Of a DNA stretch of 64,000 nucleotides, positions 48,512-57,953 are shown one piece after another. This DNA comes from Solwaraspora sp. WMMD1047. GTDB taxonomy: Bacteria > Actinomycetota > Actinomycetes > Mycobacteriales > Micromonosporaceae. The position numbers were made by a program, and so were the translations under genes. The stretch spans positions 1,922,001 through 1,986,000 of the forward strand of contig NZ_JARUBL010000001.1 of assembly GCF_029626155.1 (NCBI RefSeq), written 5' to 3'. The stretch's first letter is position 1. Each line of letters opens with the position of its first letter. The notes below the pieces were generated by a model. The model was not told where the DNA came from and searched no databases. It worked only from the letters and a program-made list of their open reading frames with translations.

Positions 48512-49483
48512 TCACGGGAAGGTGGGCAGGGTGATCCGCGACACCTCGCCGGAATCGTCGCGCTCGATGCGTACCCGCTGGCCGAGGCGGAGCAGCCGCA
48601 ACCCGGAGGCGTCGAACGCGGCCCGGGGGAAGGCCAGCTCGGCGCCGTCGTCGAGCAGCAGCGTGCCGGACCGGGTCCGCTCGTCGTAGGTCGCCACCGT
48701 GCCCTGCATGCCCAGCACCGTACCCGCCGCCGCGGCGAGCAGGGGGCCGGTGTGCCGGCCCAGCCCCAGCCGGGCGGCGGCGAGCAGGTCGGCCGGGGTG
48801 TCCACGTCCCGGCGCAGGCTCGGCCACTCACCAGCCAGCGCCAGCGCCCCCGAGCCGGCGTGCGCGGCGGCCGAGTCGCGCCCGAACCGGGGGTCCAGCG
48901 GCACCCCCGGCCCGGCCGTCAACAGCACCGTCCCGGTACCCGGCGCGTCCGGCACGAACCACCGGTCACCCCGCCCGGCAGGGCCCCGCCCACCCGACCG
49001 CGCGACCGATCCCGCGTCCAACCCCGGCTCCGGACCCGCGTCCGACCACGTGCCAGAGCCTGCGGCCGAGCGTTCGTCCCACGCGGCGGCCAGTGCGGCG
49101 GCCAGTTCGGCCGGGCGCAGCGCCGGCAGGTCCGCGGTGAGCGCGGCCACCGGGCGACGGCCACCGCCGTGCGCGGCGCCGAGCCGCAGCGCCGGGTTGA
49201 GCCCGGCGCCGGGCGGATCGGGTACGGTCCGCGCGCCGAGGCCGGCCAGCGCGCGGGCGGCGGTACTGTCGCCGGTGACCACCAGCACCTCCCCGACGCC
49301 CGGCGCGGCCAGGGCGGCGGCGACGGTGTCCAGCGCCAGGGCCAGCGCCAGCCGCTCGTGCGGCACCCCGGCCAGGGCGCCGCGGAGGCGGCTCTTCGCC
49401 ACGTCCAGCCGCTTCACCGGTACGACCACGGTCCAGCCGGACCCGGCGCGGGAGGCGGCGGCGGGGCGTGACGAGGACGGCAC
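48512..49483 (-). CDS. fbiD: 2-phospho-L-lactate/phosphoenolpyruvate guanylyltransferase with C-terminal cold-shock-like domain
   Basis: 323 residues from the GTG at 49483 (CAGGA about 10 nt upstream). FbiD (CofC) activates phosphoenolpyruvate or phospholactate with GTP to start coenzyme F420 assembly. Motifs: WTVVVPVKRLDVAKSRLR, EVLVVTGDST, ALTADLPALRPAEL, RRDVDTPADLLAAARLGLG. A Gly/Ser/Asp-rich insertion occurs at about 140-170. After the family domain ends (about residue 250) a further ~65 residues begin MQGTVATYDERTRSGTLLL and read as a cold-shock-like OB fold (VRIERDDSGEVSRITL). The frame is uninterrupted. It heads the ppk run and is divergent from plsC, as in mycobacteria and Streptomyces. 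Confidence 0.85.
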   Translation of the reverse strand: MPSSSRPAAASRAGSGWTVVVPVKRLDVAKSRLRGALAGVPHERLALALALDTVAAALAAPGVGEVLVVTGDSTAARALAGLGARTVPDPPGAGLNPALRLGAAHGGGRRPVAALTADLPALRPAELAAALAAAWDERSAAGSGTWSDAGPEPGLDAGSVARSGGRGPAGRGDRWFVPDAPGTGTVLLTAGPGVPLDPRFGRDSAAAHAGSGALALAGEWPSLRRDVDTPADLLAAARLGLGRHTGPLLAAAAGTVLGMQGTVATYDERTRSGTLLLDDGAELAFPRAAFDASGLRLLRLGQRVRIERDDSGEVSRITLPTFP

Positions 49484-49623
49484 GGAGCAATCCTGCCAGC
49501 CCGGCGGGCTGCCCCTCGCTGGCCCTGCCCGGCCGGAGCAGGCATGATTTCGCTGCGGGCGCCGGGCGGCGGCGCCGCTCGGCGCCCGGGGGCCGGCGCC
49601 GAGCTGGGGAACGAGGAGGCACA

Positions 49624-50445
49624 GTGGCACGGCGCAGGCTGGGATTCTGGCGACGGCTGGCCGTGGTGCTGGTGAAGCCGCCGCTGGTGGTCTGGATGCG
49701 GCGTACCTGGCGCGGCATGGAACACCTGCCGCAGGAGGGTCCGGTCATCATCGTCTGCAACCACATCTCGCACGCCGACCCGCTCGCCTCCGCGCACTTC
49801 ATCTACGACGCCGGCCGCTGGCCGCAGTATCTCGGCAAGGCGAGCGTGTTCAAGGTTCCGGTGGTCGGCTGGCTGCTCCGCAAGGCGTGGCAGATCCCGG
49901 TCGAGCGGGGTTCCATCGACGCCGCGAAGTCGCTGGAGACGCTGATCGCGGCCCTGGCCGCCGGCGGTGCGGTGGTGATCTACCCGGAGGGGACCACCAC
50001 CCGGGAGCCCGACCTGTGGCCGATGCGCGGCAAGACCGGTGCGGCCCGGCTCGCCCTGGCCACCGGCGCCCCGGTGGTGCCGGTCGCGATGTGGGGACCG
50101 GAGCAGTACTTCGACCCGCGCACCAAGCGGATCAACCTGCGGCCAGGGCTGCCGGTCACCGTGGCCGCCGGTCCACCTGTCGACCTGAGCCGGTGGTCCG
50201 GCCAGACCCCCACCAAGGCCATCCTCGACGAGATGACCGACACCATCATGCTGCGACTGCGCGACCTGCTGGCCGGCATCCGCGGCGGCACCCCACCCCC
50301 GCTGTGGGCACCCCCGGTCGCCCGTCAACGCCCCGACGGTGAGGCCAGCGCAGAGCGGCCCAGTCCGGGGCAGCCCGGCACCGGGCAGCGCGGCCCGGGG
50401 CAGCGCGCCAACGGCCGGCCCGGCACCAATGGGGCGACCGCATGA
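49624..50445 (+). CDS. plsC: 1-acylglycerol-3-phosphate acyltransferase (PlsC-like)
   Basis: 273 residues from the GTG that follows GAGGAGGC. Makes phosphatidic acid. NHISHAD (NHx4D catalytic), [11 protein letters not shown], and IYPEGTTT. A hydrophobic N-terminal segment anchors it in the membrane. The last ~45 residues are Pro/Gly/Gln-rich and disordered. Translationally coupled to gpsA (ATGA overlap), so phospholipid precursor and acyltransferase genes are made together. The frame to 49468 upstream is antisense to fbiD. Confidence 0.92.
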   Translation: MARRRLGFWRRLAVVLVKPPLVVWMRRTWRGMEHLPQEGPVIIVCNHISHADPLASAHFIYDAGRWPQYLGKASVFKVPVVGWLLRKAWQIPVERGSIDAAKSLETLIAALAAGGAVVIYPEGTTTREPDLWPMRGKTGAARLALATGAPVVPVAMWGPEQYFDPRTKRINLRPGLPVTVAAGPPVDLSRWSGQTPTKAILDEMTDTIMLRLRDLLAGIRGGTPPPLWAPPVARQRPDGEASAERPSPGQPGTGQRGPGQRANGRPGTNGATA

Positions 50446-51437
50446 GCCAGGTGGCCGTACTCGGTGCCGGTTCGTGGGGCACGGCGTTCGCCAAGGTGCT
50501 CGCCGACGCCGGCCGGGAGGTGGTGATCTGGGCCCGCCGGGAGCGGATCGCCGAGCAGATCCGGACCACCCGCAGCAACGAGGAGTACCTGCCCGGCCTG
50601 GTGCTGCCGGACGGGGTCACCGCCACCCCGGACGCCCGCGCGGCGATCTCCGGGGCCGACCTGGTGGTGCTCGCCGTCCCGTCCCAGACGCTGCGCGGCA
50701 ACCTCGCCGAGTGGGCGCCGTTCATCGACGGCGACGCCACCCTGGTCTCCCTGATGAAGGGCATCGAGCTGGGCACCACGATGCGGATGAGCCAGGTGAT
50801 CGTCCAGATCGCCGGGGTGCCGCTGGACCGGGTGGCGGTGGTCTCCGGCCCGAACCTGGCGCCGGAGATCGCCGCCGAGCAGCCGACCGCGACCGTGGTC
50901 GCCTGCACCGACATGGACCGGGCCACCCAGGTGCAGCACTCCATCTTCACCAGCTACCTGCGGCCGTACACCAACGACGACGTGATCGGCTGCGAGCTCG
51001 GCGGGGCGGTCAAGAACGTGATCGCCCTGGCGTACGGGATGGCCAGCGCGATGGGGCTGGGCGACAACACCCGGGCCACCCTGATCACCCGGGGGCTGGC
51101 CGAGACGGCCCGGCTCGGGGTGGCGCTCGGCGCCGACCCGCTCACCTTCGCCGGCCTGGCCGGACTCGGCGACCTGGTGGCGAGCTGCTCGTCGCCGCTG
51201 GCCCGCAACCGCACCTTCGGCGAGCACCTGGGCCGGGGGGAGACCCTGGAGCAGGCCCAGTCCGCGACCCGGCAGACCGCCGAGGGAGTGAAGAGCTGCC
51301 TGGCGATCCGGGACCTGGCCCGCGCGCACGGCGTGGAGATGCCGATCACCGAACAGGTCGAGCGGGTCTGCCACGAGGGCGTCGACCCGCGCACGGCGAT
51401 GGCCCTGCTGATGAACCGGAAGCCGCGCCCCGAATGA
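50442..51437 (+). CDS. gpsA: NAD(P)+-dependent glycerol-3-phosphate dehydrogenase
   Basis: 331 residues. Reduces dihydroxyacetone phosphate to glycerol-3-phosphate for phospholipids. Motifs: [79 protein letters not shown] (catalytic Lys) and [15 protein letters not shown]. Starts within the plsC stop and ends in the start of the next gene. Confidence 0.96.
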   Translation: MSQVAVLGAGSWGTAFAKVLADAGREVVIWARRERIAEQIRTTRSNEEYLPGLVLPDGVTATPDARAAISGADLVVLAVPSQTLRGNLAEWAPFIDGDATLVSLMKGIELGTTMRMSQVIVQIAGVPLDRVAVVSGPNLAPEIAAEQPTATVVACTDMDRATQVQHSIFTSYLRPYTNDDVIGCELGGAVKNVIALAYGMASAMGLGDNTRATLITRGLAETARLGVALGADPLTFAGLAGLGDLVASCSSPLARNRTFGEHLGRGETLEQAQSATRQTAEGVKSCLAIRDLARAHGVEMPITEQVERVCHEGVDPRTAMALLMNRKPRPE

Positions 51438-52591
51438 CCACCGAAGATCACAACCAGGGGTACGGCGACGGCACGCGCTGCGTACACGCCGGGTTGCCGG
51501 AGCCGGCGCCCGGCGAGCCGTTCCTGCCCGGCCCGGTCCTCGCCGCCCCCTACCACCTGGACCCGGAGCGTGGCCCGGCAGCGCACCCGAACGGCTACGG
51601 CCGGCCGGACAACCCGACCCGGCGGCTGCTGGAGGCGGCCATTGGCGAGCTGGAGGGCGGCGACTGTCTCGCCTTCGCCAGCGGTCAGGCCGCCATCACC
51701 GGCGCGCTGCTGGCGATGCTGCGCCCCGGCGACCGGGTGCTGCTGCCGGCCGACGGCTACTACCCGGTGCGCGGCTTCGCCACCTCGACGCTTGCTTCGA
51801 TGGGGGTGTCCGTCGACTTCGCGCCGACCGCCGGCCCGTACCCGCCGCTGGACGGCGTACGGCTGATCCTGGTCGAGAGCCCGGCCAACCCGGGCCTGGA
51901 CGTGGTCGACCTGGCCGACCTGGCGGTCCGCGCGCACGCCGCCGGGGCGCTGGTGGCGGTCGACAACACCACCGCCACCCCGCTCGGCCAGCGCCCGTTG
52001 GATCTCGGGGCGGACCTGGTGGTGGCCTCCGGCACCAAGGCCCTGACCGGCCACTCCGACCTGCTGCTCGGCTATGTCGCGACCCGCGACCCGGCGCTGC
52101 TGGACCGGCTGCGGGCCTGGCGCAACACCACCGGCGGCATCCCCGGGGCATTCGACGCCTGGCTGGCGCACCGCTCGCTGGCCACCCTGGATCTGCGGCT
52201 GGCCCGGCAGAGCGCCAACGCCGAGGCGATCGCCCGCGCCCTGGCCGAACGCTCCGATGTGGACGCGGTCCGCTGGCCGGGGCTGCCCGACGATCCGGCG
52301 TACCCGGTCGCGTCGGCGCAGATGCGCCGCATCCCCGGCATCGTCGGCTTCGATCTGGGCGACGCCGACCGGGTGGCCCGGTTCCTGCGGGCCTCCCGGC
52401 TGATCTTCGCGGCCACCTCCTTCGGCGGCCTGCACACCACCGCCGACCGGCGCGCCCAGTGGGGCGACGACACCCCCGACGGCTTCGTCCGCCTCTCCTG
52501 CGGCATCGAGGACCCCCAGGATCTCCTCACCGACCTCACCACCGCCCTGACCGCGGCCCCGCCACCCGGCGCCGGAGCAGACAGCCCGTGA
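51434..52591 (+). CDS. cystathionine gamma-lyase / Cys-Met metabolism PLP enzyme
   Basis: 385 residues. Fold type I PLP enzyme; the PLP lysine is in [16 protein letters not shown]. Other motifs: [49 protein letters not shown] and [17 protein letters not shown]. Gamma-lyase is the usual label; gamma-synthase or methionine gamma-lyase remain possible. The ATG overlaps the gpsA stop. It appears the last gene of the plsC-gpsA operon. The ddl and thiL genes that follow gpsA in mycobacteria are not next here. Confidence 0.9.
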   Translation: MTTEDHNQGYGDGTRCVHAGLPEPAPGEPFLPGPVLAAPYHLDPERGPAAHPNGYGRPDNPTRRLLEAAIGELEGGDCLAFASGQAAITGALLAMLRPGDRVLLPADGYYPVRGFATSTLASMGVSVDFAPTAGPYPPLDGVRLILVESPANPGLDVVDLADLAVRAHAAGALVAVDNTTATPLGQRPLDLGADLVVASGTKALTGHSDLLLGYVATRDPALLDRLRAWRNTTGGIPGAFDAWLAHRSLATLDLRLARQSANAEAIARALAERSDVDAVRWPGLPDDPAYPVASAQMRRIPGIVGFDLGDADRVARFLRASRLIFAATSFGGLHTTADRRAQWGDDTPDGFVRLSCGIEDPQDLLTDLTTALTAAPPPGAGADSP

Positions 52592-52628
52592 TCGTCAGGA
52601 CATCGAGCACGCCTGGAGCCTGAATCGC

Positions 52629-52818
52629 GTGCCAGATGTCCTTACGATCGTGGCCGCCGCGTTCGAGGAGCAGGCCAGGGTGGTCGCCACCGAGGAAGGT
52701 CGACCGGGAGTACGCCGGCGAGTTCGGCGGCCCGGCCGACCGGCCACTCGCCACGGCGACCCTGTCCGCGGAACCCGGCAGCGCACTCGTCGTCGCCGTG
52801 CCCGGGGCCGGCGGCTGA
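52629..52818 (+). pseudogene. possible frameshifted small gene remnant
   Basis: A short coding-like stretch reads VPDVLTIVAAAFEEQARVV in the frame of 52629 and then, after a change near 52700, REYAGEFGGPADRPLATATL in the next frame, ending GAGG and TGA at 52818. The GC preference at third positions shifts at the same place, which fits a single-base indel. I do not recognise the family. It could be a real loss, a sequencing error or chance. The rest of 52592-52945 shows nothing else. Confidence 0.3.
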
Positions 52819-52945
52819 CCCGGCGGCTGGTCCCGGCCCGGCATCCGATGATTCGTGGACTGTTCCTGCCCGGCCGGGGGTAGTGGGGGGCCACGATCAT
52901 GGGGCAGAGTGGTGCGACCATGCGGGGTCCGCGAGGAAGGGAACG

Positions 52946-53971
52946 ATGGAAGGCACAGCGGCACCGGTCGTCGTGGGGCTCGACAACGGCGGCAACAGCA
53001 ACAACGCGACCGTCCTCGACGCGAACGGGAAGTTCCTGGTGGACCGGCTGGTGGAGACCCCCAGCCGGGTGCAGGAGGGGCCGGAGGCGGCGGTCGCCGC
53101 GCTCGCCGAGGCGATGGAGAACGTGCTCGCCCTCACCGGGGTGCCCCGGGACCGGGTCGGCGCCGTCGGGCTGGACACCCCCGGCCCGGCCAGCGCGACC
53201 GGGGTGATCTCGTCCCGGGGGGCCACCAACTTCTCCCAGCCCGCCTGGTGGGGCTTCGACTTCCGGGGCGCCCTGGCCGACCGGATCGGCCTGCCGGTGA
53301 TCTACCACAACGACGGGAACGCGGCCGCCCTCTACGCCCACCACGCCCACTTCGGGGCCGAGGCGATGGCCCGCTCGTCGGTGGCCGCGATCGTCGGCAC
53401 CGGTCTCGGCGGCGGCGTGGTGGAGCGCGGCCAGGTGGTCTCCGGCGCCGCCGGGATGGCCGGCGAACTGGGCCACGTGCACATCCCGATGCACGGCCTG
53501 CTCGGTGAGGGGCAGCCGCTGCCGTACTGCGGTTGCGGGTTCGTCGCCGACGCGGAGAGCGTCGCGTCGCTGGTCGGGATCGAACGCAACCTGCTGCCCT
53601 ACTGGCTGACCCGGTACGCCAACCACCCGCTGGGCACGGTGGGCTCGGTCAGCCGGGCCGCCAAGCTGGTCCGCCAGTACGGCGTCGACGGCGACCCGAT
53701 GGCGCTGCAGATCTTCGAACAGCAGGCGATGGCGCTGGGGCGGCTCTTCACGGTGGCGGCCAACTTCACCGACCCGCACGCGTACTTCGTGGGTGGGGGT
53801 GTGGTGGAGGCGTCGGCGGAGTTCCGGCGGTGGTTCCTGGACCGGGTCCGCCAGCACACCACGCTCCGCGCCGAGCAGGCGGCGGTCGCCACCTTCGCCC
53901 TGGTGCCGGACCTGGACATGGCCGGCGCCCGGGGCGTGGCCATCGCCGCGTGGAAGACCCTCGCCAGCTGA
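52946..53971 (+). CDS. ROK-family sugar kinase/regulator-like protein
   Basis: 341 residues from ATG after GAGGAAGGGA. ROK kinase motifs: VVGLDNGGNSNNATVLD, VGLDTPGPASATG, YHNDGNAAALYAHH, IVGTGLGGGVV, GMAGELGHVHIPM and the zinc-type CGCGF. There is no DNA-binding domain. Likely a sugar kinase, but the substrate cannot be told. Apparently a single transcription unit. Confidence 0.9.
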   Translation: MEGTAAPVVVGLDNGGNSNNATVLDANGKFLVDRLVETPSRVQEGPEAAVAALAEAMENVLALTGVPRDRVGAVGLDTPGPASATGVISSRGATNFSQPAWWGFDFRGALADRIGLPVIYHNDGNAAALYAHHAHFGAEAMARSSVAAIVGTGLGGGVVERGQVVSGAAGMAGELGHVHIPMHGLLGEGQPLPYCGCGFVADAESVASLVGIERNLLPYWLTRYANHPLGTVGSVSRAAKLVRQYGVDGDPMALQIFEQQAMALGRLFTVAANFTDPHAYFVGGGVVEASAEFRRWFLDRVRQHTTLRAEQAAVATFALVPDLDMAGARGVAIAAWKTLAS

Positions 53972-53986
53972 CCCCTACCCGGGGAT

Positions 53987-54008
53987 TCCCTGAACCGTAA
54001 GTCAGGGA
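53987..54008 (+). terminator. stem-loop after the ROK gene
   Basis: Perfect 7-nt arms TCCCTGA (53987-53993) and TCAGGGA (54002-54008). There is no U-run. Confidence 0.35.
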
Positions 54009-54065
54009 CCGTTCCGGGCTGTGACCGGATCCGCCGACCCTGCCTGCTGGCGCACGCTCAACGGT

Positions 54066-54767
54066 ATGAGTCAGGCGACGGTGACCGGGGCAGCGCGTGC
54101 GGACTCGACGGTGGGTACGGGGGCCGTGGGGCGGGTGGTCGGGCGGGGGGCCCGGCCGCTCGCGGCCACGGTGCTGGCCGGGGCGGTGCTCGCGGCGGTC
54201 CTGACCGTCTGGGCGCACGTCGGCTCCGCGCCGGATCTGGACGTCCTGTCGATGACCATCAGCGACTTCGCCGTCTCCAACCGGGGTGGACCGATGGAGC
54301 GGGCGATGTTCGTCCTCGGCGCGACCTCGCTGGCGCTGCCGCTGGGGTTGCGGGCGGTCCGGGCGCCGGTCGGCCGGCTGCCGATCCTGTTGCTGCTGGT
54401 CTGGTGCTTCGGGCTGATGGCGGCGGCCATCGTGCCGACCGATCCGGACCCGTTGGTCACCGAGTTGAGCACCCAGGGGTACGTGCACCGGTACGTGTCG
54501 GTGGCCGCGTTCGTCAGTCTGCCGGTGGCCGTACTGGTGGCGGTGCGGCGGCTGGCGGCGGACCCGCGCTGGCGGTCCGGCCTGAACCGGCTGCGGGCGC
54601 TGGCCTGGGTCGCCGTCGGCGGGTTGGTGGCGCTGTGGTGGGTGGCGTTCCCGGCGGAGCGGATGATGATGGGCCTGGTCCAGCGGCTACTGGTCACTGT
54701 GGAGGTGGTCCTGTTGGCGCTGTTTGCCGCCCGGCTGTACCGGGTGTCGGGGATGCCGGAAAGCTGA
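54066..54767 (+). CDS. DUF998-family membrane protein
   Basis: 233 residues, about six hydrophobic segments: ATVLAGAVLAAVLTVWAHVG, AMFVLGATSLALPLG, ILLLLVWCFGLMAAAIVPTDPDP, YVSVAAFVSLPVAVLVAV, LAWVAVGGLVALWWVAF and LLVTVEVVLLALFAARL. The conserved ISDFAVSNRGGPMERAMF and PTDPDP suit DUF998. Function unknown. The stop overlaps a perfect 18-bp palindrome, CTGACAGCTAGCTGTCAG (54764-54781). Confidence 0.8.
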   Translation: MSQATVTGAARADSTVGTGAVGRVVGRGARPLAATVLAGAVLAAVLTVWAHVGSAPDLDVLSMTISDFAVSNRGGPMERAMFVLGATSLALPLGLRAVRAPVGRLPILLLLVWCFGLMAAAIVPTDPDPLVTELSTQGYVHRYVSVAAFVSLPVAVLVAVRRLAADPRWRSGLNRLRALAWVAVGGLVALWWVAFPAERMMMGLVQRLLVTVEVVLLALFAARLYRVSGMPES

Positions 54768-54781
54768 CAGCTAGCTGTCAG
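54764..54781. promoter_or_regulatory. perfect 18-bp palindrome
   Basis: CTGACAGCTAGCTGTCAG, fully self-complementary, overlapping the DUF998 stop codon. It could be a short terminator stem or a protein-binding operator for the gene at 54885. It has no loop, so as RNA it would be weak. Confidence 0.35.
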
Positions 54782-54884
54782 CGACAGGCGGTGACCGGGT
54801 TCTTGTGACCATCTGTTCACACTCTTACACTCAGCGTGAATCTTCGAGGTCACGGAGCTGTCCCGCTCCGCCGGAAGGGGCACC

Positions 54885-55256
54885 ATGCACGCACTCGCCG
54901 AGAAGAACAAGTACGTCGGCTTCCTGTTCATGAAGATCAGCCCGGAGTATTTCGCGCTGGGTCGCGACGGCATCCACGAGGTCTCCGAGGCGCACGCCCG
55001 GGACATGGCGAAGTTCTCCAAGCAGCTCACCCACGTCGTGTGCGCCGGGGTCACCGGCAAGTACGACCAGGTCACAATGGTCGAGGCCGACTCCCTTGAG
55101 GAGATCCACAACGCCGCGACCGAGTTCCGGATGGGCGCCAAGGCCCGCTACATCGAGATCGTCGACGTGGTCGTCGGGATGAAGGCCCCACCCCGCGCCG
55201 TCGCGCTCCGCTCCCAGCAGGAGGCCGCGCAGCGCGCCGCCGCCGAGGCCGGCTGA
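54885..55256 (+). CDS. small alpha/beta protein, ferredoxin-like fold suspected
   Basis: 123 residues. Strand-helix order: YVGFLFMKISPEYFALG, a helix, QLTHVVCAGVTGKYDQVTMVEADSLEEIHNAATEFRMG, ARYIEIVDVVVGM. The pattern (a hydrophobic strand then VEADSLEEIHNA) resembles GYD-type or Lrp-type ferredoxin-like domains, but I do not assign it. No signal peptide. It stands alone after a palindrome and 103 bp before its start is otherwise featureless. Confidence 0.7.
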   Translation: MHALAEKNKYVGFLFMKISPEYFALGRDGIHEVSEAHARDMAKFSKQLTHVVCAGVTGKYDQVTMVEADSLEEIHNAATEFRMGAKARYIEIVDVVVGMKAPPRAVALRSQQEAAQRAAAEAG

Positions 55257-55458
55257 CCCGTCCGGCGTCCACATCGAAGGGGCGGCCCGCCCGGTCGCTG
55301 CCATCCGGCAGCCGGCCGAGTCGGGCCGCCTCACTCGGTCCCATCCCATAGACTTCCGGTTGGACTTGCTGAGCGGACGGCGATCGCTCGATGACCTTGA
55401 GTAATATCGGTAGGTCTCCCAGTCTGCCTTCCGAAATGACATCCCTTGTGGAGGATGC

Positions 55459-56769
55459 ATGCCGCTCATGACAAGCCGCCGAGGCCCCGCCGCCGCCCTG
55501 CTCGCGGCGGCGTTGTTCGTTCCGCTCGGAATCACCGCGCCGGCCCGCGCCGCGAACGACCCGATCATCCAGGCCAACGACGCCTCGTCGGCCGCGGACA
55601 TCAGCGCCAACGGCCGGTACGCACTCTTCACCTCGTACGCGACGAACCTGCTGCCCGGCACCACCCTCAGCGGCGGCCACATCTACCGGCGGGACCTCGG
55701 GCAGGGGGTCACCGAACTGGTCGACGCCGTCGGCGTTGCCGGAGCGCCCAACGGGTCGATCCTCGGGCCGGTCCACCTGTCGAGCAACGGCCGCTACTCG
55801 GCGTTCACCAGCACAGCCACGAACCTGGTGGCCAACGACACCAACGGCATCAACGACGTCTTCCTGCGCGACATCGAAGCGCAGACCACCGAGTTGGTGA
55901 ACGTCGCCACCGACGGCACCCAGGCCAACAACTGGAGCGGTCTGGCGGGGTTGAGCGCCGACGGCCGGTACGTGCTGTTCCAGTCCGCCGCCACCAACCT
56001 GATCCCGGGCGGCACCGTCCCCGGCGTCCGCAACATCTACCTGCGCGACCGTCACCAGCAGACCACCGGGCTGGTCGTCGAGATCCCGCAGCAGTCGATC
56101 GCGCCCGCCTGGTTCCCGTTCCTCAGCCCGGACGGCGGTTTCGCCGCGTACGACTTCAACCTGCCGGCGCCCGCCGGTGGACCACAATGGACAAGCATCC
56201 GGCACGACCTGCAGACCGGGACCACCGAATCGGCGAGTGTCTCCTCCGACGAGCAACCCGCCAACGCGCCCACCTACACCGCCGCGGTCAGCCGCAACGG
56301 CCGGGTGCTGCTGATGAGTTCAGGCGCCACCAACCTCGTCGACGACGACACCAACGGCGCCACCGACGTGTTCGTCCGCAACACCGTCCAGGGCACCACG
56401 ACCCGGGTCAGCGTGGCCCACGACGGAGCCGAGGCCAACCAGGGCTCGACGCCGCTGGGGATCAGCGCCAACGGCCGGTACGTGGCGTTCCGGTCGCCCG
56501 CCACCAACCTGGTTCCGGGTGACACCAACGGGGCGATGGACGTCTTCATCCGGGACCGGTCGGCGGGCACCACCACCCGGGTCAGCCTCGCCGCCGACGG
56601 CAGCCAGGCCAACGCCGACGTGTGGGAGGCCCGGATCAGCGCCAGCGCCGAGTTCGTCATCTTCAGCTCCGCCGCCACGAACCTCGTCGCCGGCGACACC
56701 AACAGCCGGCCCGACGTGTTCGTCCGCAACCTCATCACCGACACCACCACCCGCGTCAGCGTCGGCTGA
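55459..56769 (+). CDS. secreted beta-propeller protein (TolB/PD40-like repeats)
   Basis: 436 residues. Signal peptide (LLAAALFVPLGITAPARA). Then about seven repeats with the pattern SANGRYVAFxSxATNLVPGDTNG, followed by DVFIRDRxxGTTTRVS, e.g. SANGRYALFTSYATNLLPG and SANGRYVAFRSPATNLVP. Such WD40-like PD40 propellers bind ligands or proteins outside the cell. GGAGG at 55449-55453 precedes the ATG; an internal ATG at 55468 is possible. Role unknown. Ends at a long inverted repeat before the convergent AraC gene. Confidence 0.88.
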   Translation: MPLMTSRRGPAAALLAAALFVPLGITAPARAANDPIIQANDASSAADISANGRYALFTSYATNLLPGTTLSGGHIYRRDLGQGVTELVDAVGVAGAPNGSILGPVHLSSNGRYSAFTSTATNLVANDTNGINDVFLRDIEAQTTELVNVATDGTQANNWSGLAGLSADGRYVLFQSAATNLIPGGTVPGVRNIYLRDRHQQTTGLVVEIPQQSIAPAWFPFLSPDGGFAAYDFNLPAPAGGPQWTSIRHDLQTGTTESASVSSDEQPANAPTYTAAVSRNGRVLLMSSGATNLVDDDTNGATDVFVRNTVQGTTTRVSVAHDGAEANQGSTPLGISANGRYVAFRSPATNLVPGDTNGAMDVFIRDRSAGTTTRVSLAADGSQANADVWEARISASAEFVIFSSAATNLVAGDTNSRPDVFVRNLITDTTTRVSVG

Positions 56770-56778
56770 CCAGGGCTC

Positions 56779-56819
56779 CCGACCCCTGGCTCAGCCGCGC
56801 CGGCTGAGTCGGGGGTCGG
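56779..56819. terminator. terminator-like inverted repeat between convergent genes
   Basis: CCGACCCC (56779-56786) pairs with GGGGTCGG (56812-56819), with an inner GCTCAGCCG/CGGCTGAG stem. Located between the propeller and AraC gene stops; no U-run. Confidence 0.5.
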
Positions 56820-56845
56820 TCAGGCGGCCGCGTCAGCCGCGAACC

Positions 56846-57820
56846 TCAGCCCGGACCGGGCCGCGACTGCGCGGCCACCCGGCGCCACTCGCTCGGACTG
56901 AGGCCGTACGCCCCACGGAACCGGCGGGTGAAGTGCGTCGGGTCGACGAACCCCCACCGGCGGGCGACCACCGCGATCGTCAGGCGGCCGCTCTCCGGCC
57001 GCATCAGCTCCTCCCGGGCGCCCTGCAACCGCTCCCCGATGATCCACTGTTCGAGGCTGAGGTCGGCCTGGGTGCAGATCTTGTAGAGGTAGCGCAGCGA
57101 GATGTTGTGCGCGGCGGCGATGCCGGCGGGGCGCAGGTCGGGGTCGGTCAGGTGCTGCCGGACATAGGCCCGGATCCGGGTCAGCAGGGTCTCGGCGAGC
57201 ACCTCCCGGGTGTGCGGCCCGGCGTGCGCGGCGGCCGAGACCAGCAGGGCGCGGGCAAGTTCGGTGCTGGCCCGGCCGAGCGCCGGCGCGGCCGGGTCGG
57301 TGCCGAGCCGCGCGGCGTCCCGCACCAGATGAGAGACGTGGTCGGTGACCAGCTCGTACAGCGGACTGGCCGGCAGGTTCGCCGCCGCCCGGCGGATCAC
57401 GTCGACCGGGAGCCCGACCTGGTCGATCGGGATCTGGAGGCAGCCGGCCGCCCCCTCACCGGACCACGAGAAGTCGTACGGCGAGGAGAGATCCATCATC
57501 ATCAGCGAGCCGGGCCGCACGATCTGCCGGTGACCGAGCTGCTCGTGGCGCCCGTCGGCGAGCAGCTGCACCGAGAGCGCGACCACCGGCGCCGCGTCCT
57601 GCCGGGCCTGCTTGGCGGTACGCAGCAGCTGCAACCCGGTGGACCTGGCGATGAAGACGTTCGCGCTGCCCAGGTCCCACACCTCCAGCCGGGTGCGGAC
57701 GTCGCCGTCCGGGTCCTCGTGGATCACGTACGACGGTACGGACGCCTGCATGACGGCCGCGTAGACCGCCTCGACCCGGTCACCCGGCGCAATCTCCGCC
57801 GTGTCCAGCACAAAACCCAT
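56846..57820 (-). CDS. AraC-family transcriptional regulator
   Basis: 324 residues. N-terminal AraC-type ligand-binding domain ([18 protein letters not shown]..., [14 protein letters not shown]-like), C-terminal double helix-turn-helix: [26 protein letters not shown] and [30 protein letters not shown]. It is divergent from the alpha/beta hydrolase at 57954 across a 133-bp gap, so it is a probable regulator of that hydrolase gene and the two genes behind it. Effector unknown. Confidence 0.93.
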   Translation of the reverse strand: MGFVLDTAEIAPGDRVEAVYAAVMQASVPSYVIHEDPDGDVRTRLEVWDLGSANVFIARSTGLQLLRTAKQARQDAAPVVALSVQLLADGRHEQLGHRQIVRPGSLMMMDLSSPYDFSWSGEGAAGCLQIPIDQVGLPVDVIRRAAANLPASPLYELVTDHVSHLVRDAARLGTDPAAPALGRASTELARALLVSAAAHAGPHTREVLAETLLTRIRAYVRQHLTDPDLRPAGIAAAHNISLRYLYKICTQADLSLEQWIIGERLQGAREELMRPESGRLTIAVVARRWGFVDPTHFTRRFRGAYGLSPSEWRRVAAQSRPGPG

Positions 57821-57953
57821 CTACCCCGCCCAATGTGCAGTCAGAGCCAACGACGGTGCACGCACAGCCGGACCCGGGACGTGCCCCGCTCCTAAGGTTC
57901 GCACCGAAGTGTTACGCGACCGTGTTCAGCGGCTCGCCAGGAAGGGGCACCCG

